Shown piece by piece: positions 25,049 to 32,207 of a stretch of DNA of 57,880 nucleotides. A program made the translations under genes and the position numbers. The notes beneath the pieces were generated by a model, which saw nothing but the letters and a program-made list of their open reading frames with translations, was not told where the DNA came from and ran no database searches. Numbering within the stretch: position 1 is the first letter of the stretch; the number at the start of each line of letters is the position of its first letter. The stretch comes from DAOUMU01 sp034409055. Lineage in GTDB: Bacteria > Chloroflexota > Anaerolineae > 4572-78 > J111. The DNA lies in the NCBI GenBank assembly GCA_034409055.1, contig DAOUMU010000102.1:1-57880 (forward strand), written 5' to 3'.

Positions 25049-26137
25049 ATGTTGCGGGATCTGAGAACAATTATTTTTAATTTACCGAAAATAGATTTAC
25101 ATCGCCACCTGGAAGGTAGCTTGCGTCTTTCCACCTTAGCCGAAATTGCTCATCAGCACGGCGTAGATTTGCCCAGTTGGAGCCTGGAAGAGTTACGTCC
25201 CTACGTCCAGGTGGTCGATGATACGCCTGATTTTCTTGGTTTTCTGGCCAAGTTTAAACTACTTCGCAGGTTTTACTCCAGCCGTGAAGCCGTGATGCGG
25301 GTGGCTTACGAGGCCGTAGCCGATGCAGCCATCGATAACATCTGTTATCTTGAACTGAGATTTAATCCGGTCGCTCTGGCCCTCAGTCAAGGCTTCAGCT
25401 TTGAGGAGGTGGTTGATTGGGTCATATCAGCCACCAAGGAGGCCCAGGTAGACTACCCTATTCAGACCCGGTTGATTGTGCAGATAGGCCGACACGAACC
25501 CCAGTACGCCCGCCAACTGACCGAAATAGCTATTGACAGGCAAAATGAGGGCATTGTCGGCATAGATTTGGCCGGAGATGAAATAAATTATCCGGGGGAT
25601 AATTTTGTTGATGTTTTTCAATTGGCCAAAAAACAGGGCTTGCACATTACGGTTCACGCGGCAGAAGCTGGCCCACCGCTTAACGTTAAGGAAGCTATTG
25701 AAAAACTCGGGGCGGAAAGAATTGGCCATGGGGTGCGGGCTATGGAAGACCTATCGGTAATCGACTTGCTCAACAAGCGCCAGATCCCCCTGGAAATGTG
25801 CCCTACCAGCAACCTCCAAACCGGGATTATCCCCAAATTGGGACAGCATCCCCTCTTTGCTTTTTATCAGATAGGTATTCCGGTGACCATTAACACCGAT
25901 GATCCCTCTATTTCCAACACCACCCTCACCGATGAGTTTCTCGTCACCACCCGTGGCGTCGGGGTGCCTTTTCGGGCCCTACCGCTGATGATATTAACCG
26001 CGGCTAAAGCTGCCTTTTTGCCCGAACCGGAAAAAAAACGGCTGGTAGATTGGTTTGACAAGGCCTTAAAGAAAAGCTTAACCGGCCTCTCCTTAAATCA
26101 CAGAAAAAAGCCTGTAAAAAGTACAATTAAGACTTGA
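25049..26137 (+). CDS. add: Adenosine deaminase
   Basis: A cytoplasmic zinc hydrolase that deaminates adenosine to inosine, or a close relative acting on another purine. The 362-residue barrel has KIDLHRHLEGS with zinc ligands His18 and His20, HAAEAGPPLNV with the third His, ERIGHGVRA with the catalytic His, and NTDDPSISNT with the metal-binding Asp pair. The ATG at 25049 follows AAGG; an in-frame extension to 24989 lacks family similarity. It is 15 bp before an MBL-fold gene, so the two are likely co-transcribed. Confidence 0.92.
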   Translation: MLRDLRTIIFNLPKIDLHRHLEGSLRLSTLAEIAHQHGVDLPSWSLEELRPYVQVVDDTPDFLGFLAKFKLLRRFYSSREAVMRVAYEAVADAAIDNICYLELRFNPVALALSQGFSFEEVVDWVISATKEAQVDYPIQTRLIVQIGRHEPQYARQLTEIAIDRQNEGIVGIDLAGDEINYPGDNFVDVFQLAKKQGLHITVHAAEAGPPLNVKEAIEKLGAERIGHGVRAMEDLSVIDLLNKRQIPLEMCPTSNLQTGIIPKLGQHPLFAFYQIGIPVTINTDDPSISNTTLTDEFLVTTRGVGVPFRALPLMILTAAKAAFLPEPEKKRLVDWFDKALKKSLTGLSLNHRKKPVKSTIKT

Positions 26138-26152
26138 TTTGGAGATGATCCT

Positions 26153-27013
26153 TTGCCCAATCTACAAAATGTAGAATATCACCTGGTCAGTGACGGCGTT
26201 TGTTGGGTGGATGGTGGCGGCGCTTTTGGCCTGGTTCCCCGGCTGGTTTGGGAACGGCACTTTTCCCCTGACGAGCAAAATCGTATTCTATTTTCGCTAA
26301 ATTGTTTACTGATTCGCTCAGAGGGAAAAACCATTTTGGTCGACACCGGCTACGGCCATAAATTAACAGAAAAGGCCCGGCGCCATGCGGGCTTAGAACG
26401 ACCGGACGGTGATCTACTAACAGCCCTATCAAATTTGGGGGTTCAGGCCGAGGATGTAGACATCGTCATCAATACCCACCTTCACGCCGACCATTGTGGT
26501 GGCAATACTCTGTGGCAAGGCGACAGGTTGGTGCCGGCCTTTCCAAAGGCCCAATACCTCATTCAGCGTTTGGAGTGGGTTGACGCCACCCTCCCCAATG
26601 AGCGCACCCGGGCCACCTATCTACCCGAGAACTACCGGCCCCTACAAGAAACCGGCCACCTCAAGATTATCAACGGCCATACCCGGGTAACCAGTGAAGT
26701 GCGCACCGCCATCACCCGGGGACACACCCGGGCCCACCAGGTAATTATTTTGGAGTCTAAAGGGGAAACAGCCCTGTTCGTGGCCGATATGGCTACGCTC
26801 CATTACCACCTGGAGCGTTTGGCCTGGGTGACTGCCTACGATGTCGAACCGCTTGAGTCCATTGAAACCAAACGGTATTGGCAACAGTGGGCCATAGAAC
26901 GAGACGCCCTGATCATCTTCCAACACGATATTCAAATCCCCACCGGCCTGCTCAGGCCGGATGGTAAACACTGCCAGGTGGAACTGGTTACAATAGGAAG
27001 TAATAAGGAGTAG
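26153..27013 (+). CDS. MBL-fold metallo-hydrolase
   Basis: A 286-residue soluble hydrolase of the metallo-beta-lactamase fold with unknown substrate. The zinc site is NTHLHADHCGG (His109, His111, Asp113, His114). Other ligands fit ITRGHTRAHQV (His) and LFVADM (bridging Asp), and a C-terminal FQHDIQ carries the last His. This is the lactonase/AttM-like or quorum-quenching-like subgroup by motif spacing. The start is TTG at 26153, supported by GGAG eight bases upstream. It follows adenosine deaminase by 15 bp. Confidence 0.88.
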   Translation: MPNLQNVEYHLVSDGVCWVDGGGAFGLVPRLVWERHFSPDEQNRILFSLNCLLIRSEGKTILVDTGYGHKLTEKARRHAGLERPDGDLLTALSNLGVQAEDVDIVINTHLHADHCGGNTLWQGDRLVPAFPKAQYLIQRLEWVDATLPNERTRATYLPENYRPLQETGHLKIINGHTRVTSEVRTAITRGHTRAHQVIILESKGETALFVADMATLHYHLERLAWVTAYDVEPLESIETKRYWQQWAIERDALIIFQHDIQIPTGLLRPDGKHCQVELVTIGSNKE

Positions 27014-27124
27014 GAATTAAGGAAATATTGCCTACTTCCTACTCCCTATTGCTTATTCCTCAGATAAAATTCAGTTTTTTTGCCCAATGTGCAAAAATTT
27101 TGTAGTTAAGTACTCATTTTATTG

Positions 27125-27147
27125 AAAGTCAATTTCTAATTGACTTT
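27125..27147. repeat. Short hairpin in the 27014-27423 gap
   Basis: AAAGTCAATT and AATTGACTTT form a perfect 10-bp stem with a TCT loop. The stem is AT-rich and followed by TGTCTTC, so it is a poor terminator. The 410-bp gap otherwise carries a GAGTAGGA/TCCTACTC repeat near 27007-27045 and no gene. Confidence 0.5.
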
Positions 27148-27423
27148 TGTCTTCATTTGTGACTTTAGGGCAAATCATTAAGGTACTATAGACCGCTACA
27201 ATTTGTGACTTTTGCCTCTTGTCGGGGATTACTTTTCTATCGTATCCTATATAAGATACGGCACTGTCAGATAGGCTACAAGTAGGCAACTCTTGACCAG
27301 TTAAACCCCCAGACACAAAACCAGGCATAATGTATCCCCATATTACCAGAACCGTGACCTTGCTACTTTTTGGCTATCATCGACACGTAAATCAAATAAG
27401 TGACAACATTGAGGAGAAATGTT

Positions 27424-28395
27424 ATGAAACGTCACCAGTCACTTAAATATTCACTCATACTTACGGTTATCTTATTCATCCTAACTGGCCTGTTGTTGAC
27501 GGCCTGTGGACCCAAAACCTACACTATTGGTATCATTAACTTGGCGCCGGATTTAGAATCCACTGTGGCGGGTTTCAAGGAGGGCATGACCGGGTTAGGC
27601 TACATTGAAGGTGAAAATATTACCTATATCTATGATGGGCCAGTTGATGGTATAGAAAAACTTGATGCAGTGGCGCAAGGCTTGGTGGAGGGAGATGTCG
27701 ATTTGATTCTTTCCCTCACTACCCCTGCTACTCAGGCGGCACAGCGGGCCACGGCCGACACCGATATACCGGTGGTCTTTGTGCCCGTGAACGACCCCGT
27801 GGGGGCCGGTATTGTGGATAGTCTCAAACATCCTGGCGGTAATATCACCGGTGTCACCTTCGGGGTGCAAGAGGCGCGGCGTCTAGAATGGTTGATGCAA
27901 GTAGTGCCTGCGATTGAACAAATCTATATTCCTTATAACCCCGAGGATCGGAGTGCTGTCCTGGCGTTGGAAACGGTAAGCGCAGCCGCTAAAAAACTCG
28001 GTGTTGAACTCATCCCACGAGAGGCCCGCAACACTGAAGAAATCACGGCTGCCATTGAGAATATCCCTGAGGAAGCCGACGCCATATTTATACTACCTGA
28101 TGGTCTGGTTACTGCTCGTTTTGCTGATTTTGTCGAGCTTCAACTGCCCACATCAGGACCCAATCCCGGGTTACTGGAGAGTGCTGGTGCATTGACCTCC
28201 TATGGTATTGAGCAGGTTAGCTCCGGGAAGCAAGCGGCACGTCTGGTCGACCAAATCTTCCGGGGGGTCAAGCCGGCCGATTTGCCGGTAGAATTGGGGA
28301 CGTTCTATTCGGCGATCAATTTGCGAACGGCTGAAGCCATCGGTCTGGACATCCCAGATTCAATTCTGCGACGGGCGGACATCATCATTCGCTAA
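27424..28395 (+). CDS. ABC-type substrate-binding lipoprotein
   Basis: A 323-residue periplasmic-type binding protein of the ABC_sub_bind family (TrpX/YtrF-like). The start at 27424 follows GAGGAG. A signal peptide ends in the lipobox LLTAC with lipidated Cys28. YTIGIINLAPDLESTVAGF is the typical first strand and helix, and PVVFVPVNDPVGAGIVDSL with GGNITGVTFG are family hallmarks. Such proteins usually neighbour a permease and an ATPase, but none is present here, so the gene is an orphan. Relatives may bind tryptophan or other amino acids; the ligand here is unknown. Confidence 0.9.
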   Translation: MKRHQSLKYSLILTVILFILTGLLLTACGPKTYTIGIINLAPDLESTVAGFKEGMTGLGYIEGENITYIYDGPVDGIEKLDAVAQGLVEGDVDLILSLTTPATQAAQRATADTDIPVVFVPVNDPVGAGIVDSLKHPGGNITGVTFGVQEARRLEWLMQVVPAIEQIYIPYNPEDRSAVLALETVSAAAKKLGVELIPREARNTEEITAAIENIPEEADAIFILPDGLVTARFADFVELQLPTSGPNPGLLESAGALTSYGIEQVSSGKQAARLVDQIFRGVKPADLPVELGTFYSAINLRTAEAIGLDIPDSILRRADIIIR

Positions 28396-28836
28396 AATCG
28401 CCGGTGGAAATCGCCAGTGGCGAGAAATAAATGGGAAGATTTCCTTAAACCGAACCTCAGTAGATCCAATTTTCAAGCTCGGAGCGGACCAGTGCGAAGC
28501 CTCCCCGTGGGACAGTCCGCGTTTTGGCCGCTGGACTGTGGTCCAGCTAGAGCAAATTTGGATGTACTGAACCTTGTATTTGCCTGTTTGCTACCGGACA
28601 CTTTTTATAATAAGCCCAGAAACCCGGTTTTTTCGCTTGAAGTTTATCATCCTTGGCAAACAAAAGCGTCTTTTCAGCATAAATTGTTTGCTCAAACCGT
28701 GAAAAACCGGGTTTCTCCACATAACTGTCCGGTAGTGAATTTGCCTGCTGAACCGTGGACTTGTCAAATCACGGATAAAAATGTCGTTGGTCGTTGGTCA
28801 AGCCCCTATCGTTTACAATTTGTAACTGCCTACCCT

Positions 28837-28986
28837 CATGTCATTCCGAGGAGCGCAGCGACGAGGAATCTCCGAAACTTTGGCCCAAAAGAGGTCTACC
28901 CTGTGCCCCTTGGGTACCTGTGCCCCTCGGGTATTTACCAAAACCTTGGGGATTCTTCACTCGCTGCGCTCGTTCAGAATGACATG
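28837..28986. repeat. 150-bp hairpin repeat (GTCATTCCGAG family) with two micro-repeats in its loop
   Basis: The left arm begins CATGTCATTCCGAG and the right arm ends CAGAATGACATG; the arms GCGCAGCGACGAGGAATC and GATTCTTCACTCGCTGCG pair with small bulges. Weaker pairing extends to about 28812-29010. The loop has two tandem 18-mers of the GTGCCC type (28898-28934). The gap 28396-28836 has an inverted pair of AGAAACCCGGTTTTT repeats (about 28616-28635 and 28703-28720) and no gene I trust. Single arms recur at 41111-41140 and 49992-50030. Confidence 0.75.
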
Positions 28987-28997
28987 GTAGGTAGTTA

Positions 28998-30101
28998 CTA
29001 CAATTTATATAACTTGTGACAATGGACACATGGGAGGGGAGGGGGAGGTACTGCCCACTCGGTCTGATCGGCCATACTGAGAAAAGCAGCAGCCGGGCTG
29101 GAGAGGGTGTGTCGCCTGGCAAACGGTTCCTTAAAAGCACACGCCGCCGAACCATACCACACCTCTAACAGGCCGTCGGCTACGTTGCCGTAACTGACCG
29201 GCTTAATCGGGTGGGACACACCGCAGTACAGGCGAGGGATTTCTCCTTTGACCGGCAGCCCCAGGTAGGTGCAGGGGGTTACTTCTCCACGGTGGTTGAT
29301 AAAGACGGTATCAAGGGGACGGGCATCACAAACCAGAACGCTCTGATCCGTCGCTAAGGGATACCGCCTGAAAACGAGTCCAAGTTGCTCCGCCCGCCGT
29401 TCTGCGGCCTGCACCAGGGCTTCATACTCCAGGTTCGGTTTCTCGTTACCGTTAAACACCCGCAATTCATTTTGACCCTGGTAAGGGGTGTAATCCAGGT
29501 TAATGGCCACCACCTCGTCGGCTCCTATCTCTGAGGCTGTATCAATGAAGGCCGGTAGTTCGCCGATACTGGGCCTGGTCAGCATGTAGGACAGCACGAT
29601 CACCGGCTTGTCGGAGCCGGCCTGCACTTTTAAGTTGGCCAGACGGTATACATTCTCTTTCAGACGAACCAGCTTGGAGCCACGCCGTAAAGTTTCGTGA
29701 GTTTGGGCAGTATTGCCACTGAACGACACATCAATCAGGTCGCCGTTTTTCTCCACGAAACGGCGAGCGTTTTTCTCATTCAAGAGCATGCCGTTGGTTG
29801 TAAAGCCAACTCGCCGGGCCTTTTCCTTGGCCAGGCTGAACATATCCCAAAGGCGTGGATGCAAGAGCGGCTCACCCCAGCCTTGCAGGTAGACCCAATC
29901 CACGGCAGAAAAATGAGGGGCCAGGGCATCACGATACAACTCCCAGGGAAAATCACCCCGTACCCATTGATCGCCTAAAACATAATTCGGACAAAAAGTA
30001 CACTTAAGCTGGCACCGGCTGGTAACCTCTATTTGCAAGACAGAGATACGGGGTGCACTCGATTCGGATTGGCCAAAAAGTTGTTTTAGAAGGGTAAACA
30101 C
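28998..30101 (-). CDS. Radical SAM protein with SPASM-like C-terminus
   Basis: A 367-residue cytoplasmic radical SAM enzyme. The cluster motif is CQLKCTFC (Cys30, Cys34, Cys37), followed by YLQGWGEPLLHP and GFTTNGMLL, as in MoaA/SPASM proteins. Later cysteines (VLVCDARP, VTPCTYLG, RLYCG, and CVHCH near the end) can bind an auxiliary cluster. Substrate is unknown; relatives mature peptides or modify cofactors and enzymes. The start is GTG at 30101, with AAGGA upstream; an ATG at 30103 is out of frame. It is last in the minus-strand operon that begins at 38946. Confidence 0.88.
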   Translation of the reverse strand: MFTLLKQLFGQSESSAPRISVLQIEVTSRCQLKCTFCPNYVLGDQWVRGDFPWELYRDALAPHFSAVDWVYLQGWGEPLLHPRLWDMFSLAKEKARRVGFTTNGMLLNEKNARRFVEKNGDLIDVSFSGNTAQTHETLRRGSKLVRLKENVYRLANLKVQAGSDKPVIVLSYMLTRPSIGELPAFIDTASEIGADEVVAINLDYTPYQGQNELRVFNGNEKPNLEYEALVQAAERRAEQLGLVFRRYPLATDQSVLVCDARPLDTVFINHRGEVTPCTYLGLPVKGEIPRLYCGVSHPIKPVSYGNVADGLLEVWYGSAACAFKEPFARRHTLSSPAAAFLSMADQTEWAVPPPPLPCVHCHKLYKL

Positions 30102-30112
30102 ATTCTGGTCCT

Positions 30113-30472
30113 TTAGGACAACGTCTGCTTTAGGCCCTCATAGGCCACCGGTGGAGAAATAGGCGGCTTGAATCTGAAGGCGCCTACTTCACCTCGCCAT
30201 CTAATAATGACAATTACCTCACTATCCGGCTGGTATGTCTTGATCATACCGGCTGCCTGTTCAGAAGGCCAGCCCCCTCTTGTCTCCTGAGCCTCTTGCT
30301 CAGAGACATAAACTAGCGGTCTTTCTACCACTTCCAACTTGTCCAATGTTTCAGCATCGATCAAAACAGCGCCCCGTCCCGCCTTCTGGTAGCCATCCCA
30401 ACTCGTCGCCGAGATCAGGTTCACGTTGTTGGCGATTAACTGCTGGCTAACGATATACATCCGTTGGCTCAC
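30113..30472 (-). CDS. Hypothetical 119-residue protein
   Basis: I do not recognise this protein. The GTG at 30472 has AAGGAG six bases upstream, so I chose it; an in-frame extension to 30610 only translates the tandem repeats at 30541-30700. The product is soluble, with SATSWDGYQKAGRGAVLID near the front and VIVIIRWRGEVGAFRFKPP near the end. It lies 11 bp before the radical SAM gene and after the FGE-like gene, so it may be a partner or substrate of either; this is inference. Confidence 0.65.
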   Translation of the reverse strand: MSQRMYIVSQQLIANNVNLISATSWDGYQKAGRGAVLIDAETLDKLEVVERPLVYVSEQEAQETRGGWPSEQAAGMIKTYQPDSEVIVIIRWRGEVGAFRFKPPISPPVAYEGLKQTLS

Positions 30473-30540
30473 TGTCTGCTCCTTGTCTATGACGTGGGTG
30501 TGCTTTAGGTAATTTGTAACCGGGGCATCCCTATACCCCT

Positions 30541-30700
30541 TTAGATGATTTGTAGGCGGAGCATCCCTATGCCCCGGCTCAGTAGCAAGGCATAGGGCTG
30601 CCTTGCCCACGTTTTGCCCTTTAGATGATTTGTAGGCGGGGCATCCCTATGCCCCGGCTCAGCCGCAAGGCATAGGGCTGCCCTGCCCACGTTTTGCCCT
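30541..30700. repeat. Two tandem 80-bp repeats with internal hairpins
   Basis: Units 30541-30620 and 30621-30700 are each 80 bp and differ at only a few bases. A partial third unit precedes them (30502-30540). Each contains GCATCCCTATGCC and AAGGCATAGGG, which pair. They lie between the FGE-like gene and the unknown gene. Confidence 0.85.
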
Positions 30701-30708
30701 GGGACCTA

Positions 30709-31515
30709 TTAAGGCTCGTAACAGCAGCGGAAGCCGGTGTCATCGCCGCGGTGCATTGGAGCAGCCCAACTGCGGTAGGCACAACGACTGTTATGCTGGC
30801 CCTGGCGTCGGGAACCACCGCGCACCACTTGTTTGTCAAAGGCCGCCTCAATCTGTCGCGGATTGGCCACACAGCCGGTCTCGTGGATGTGGGGCATCAA
30901 TCCCTGCTCGTCCAGGTTATAAACTAACACTTCTCGGCCATCGGTCGGGTCGTAGGGATAGGACCCAAACAGGGAGGCACACCATTCCTGAGCATTACCC
31001 CCCAGGTCAGCCACGCCGTAGGGACTGTCACCCTGAGGGGAAAACTGATCAACGGGGACACTATCGGCCGGCTTGCCCTGGCCGTTGTTGCACAAATTCT
31101 TGTCCCACTCGTTCCCCCATGGATACAATCGGCCATCGGGACCGCGTGCTGCCTTCTCCCACTCTGGCTCACTGGGCAGGCGAATTGGCAGGCCGGTCAC
31201 TTCGGCCGCCCAACGGCAGAAAGCCGCGGCATCGTGGAAAGAAATACCGACGACGGGATGGTTGCCCTGATTGGCCGGAAACTGGCCCTCAGGCCAAAAC
31301 AAGGGGGGCCGGTGTTCCGTGGCTTCGACAAACAAACGATACTGGGCGTTGGTCACCGGGTAACGCATCATATAAAAATCGGTGACACGGAGTCGATGTT
31401 GGGGCGTCTCGTCAGTTTGAGCCAGCCGATCGGTCGTTGGATTACTGCCCATAATAAACTCCCCCGCCGGGATCAGGACGAAATCCAGGTTAAGCTGGTT
31501 TTTTAGGGATTGCAT
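30709..31515 (-). CDS. SUMF1/FGE-sulfatase-domain protein
   Basis: A 268-residue protein of the formylglycine-generating-enzyme fold. It begins LDFVLIPAGEFIMGSNP, then PVTNAQYRLFVEAT, GISFHDAAAFCRWAAEVTG and LPSEPEWEKAARG, and ends in VVRGGSRRQG and GFRCCYEP, all standard for the family. Many bacterial members are not true FGEs but act as binding or signalling domains. Its ATG overlaps the stop of the response regulator (TAATG), so it is translationally coupled to the two-component pair. It has no signal peptide. Confidence 0.92.
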   Translation of the reverse strand: MQSLKNQLNLDFVLIPAGEFIMGSNPTTDRLAQTDETPQHRLRVTDFYMMRYPVTNAQYRLFVEATEHRPPLFWPEGQFPANQGNHPVVGISFHDAAAFCRWAAEVTGLPIRLPSEPEWEKAARGPDGRLYPWGNEWDKNLCNNGQGKPADSVPVDQFSPQGDSPYGVADLGGNAQEWCASLFGSYPYDPTDGREVLVYNLDEQGLMPHIHETGCVANPRQIEAAFDKQVVRGGSRRQGQHNSRCAYRSWAAPMHRGDDTGFRCCYEP

Positions 31516-32207
31516 TATAGATCACCTCGTTCGTAATTTGATGTTTTGGGTATGTTGACGTCCAGGTCAACCAGATTATGCTGTATGGCGTAGCGAACCA
31601 GTTCGACGCCACTGCGAACGTCCAGTTTGGCCATAATGTTGCTGCGATGCACTGACACAGTTTTGGGACTGATGACCAGTATCTGGGCAATTTCTTTGTT
31701 GTTCTTACCCTCGACCGCCAGCTTCAACACTTGGCGTTCGCGCTCGGTGAGATGGGGCACGTCTTTCTTATCAGGCTCGGTCGCCTGCACGTAATCGCGT
31801 AACACCTGCTGCGTAACATCAGGTTCCAGGAAGGCTCCCTGTTCACACACTTGACGGATGGCCATGGTCACTTCTTGCCCTCCCGAACGCTTCAGGACGT
31901 AACCCGAGGCGCCGGCTTGCAACAACGATCTAACGTACTCCTGGTTGTCGTGCTGGGTCAGAATCAAAACCTTGACTTCGGGATGTACTTTCTTAATCCG
32001 CCGGGTCGCTTCCAGGCCATTCATGACCGGCATGGTCACATCCATCAGCACAATGTCGGGTTGGAGTTCACCTACCCGGACTAGTGCCTCATATCCGTTA
32101 CCGGCTTCTCCCACCACAGTGATGCCCTCCTGCCGAGTCAGCAGGGAGCGGATACCGTCCCGCAGAATAGCGTGATCGTCCACAATCAACACTCGAATAT
32201 CAGGCAT
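31515..32207 (-). CDS. NarL/FixJ-family response regulator
   Basis: A 230-residue DNA-binding regulator. The receiver domain (1-120) has VLIVDDH (Asp10, Asp11), the phosphoacceptor Asp56 in DIVLMDVTMP and ILTQHD. The LuxR-type helix-turn-helix (about 160-220) reads LTEREROVLKLAV-like sequence with NNKEIAQIL and KTVSVHRSNIMAKL. The ATG at 32207 follows AGGAGGGG and overlaps the kinase stop, so it is the cognate partner of the kinase at 32200-35100. Its targets are unknown. Confidence 0.95.
   Translation of the reverse strand: MPDIRVLIVDDHAILRDGIRSLLTRQEGITVVGEAGNGYEALVRVGELQPDIVLMDVTMPVMNGLEATRRIKKVHPEVKVLILTQHDNQEYVRSLLQAGASGYVLKRSGGQEVTMAIRQVCEQGAFLEPDVTQQVLRDYVQATEPDKKDVPHLTERERQVLKLAVEGKNNKEIAQILVISPKTVSVHRSNIMAKLDVRSGVELVRYAIQHNLVDLDVNIPKTSNYERGDL

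Noticed and set aside
28417..29019. 200-codon plus-strand ORF
   Set aside because: It spans two inverted-repeat families and micro-repeats, has no ribosome site or family match, and overlaps the end of the radical SAM gene on the other strand.
30541..30700. CRISPR-like tandem repeats
   Set aside because: Only two 80-bp units without unique spacers, and no cas genes nearby.
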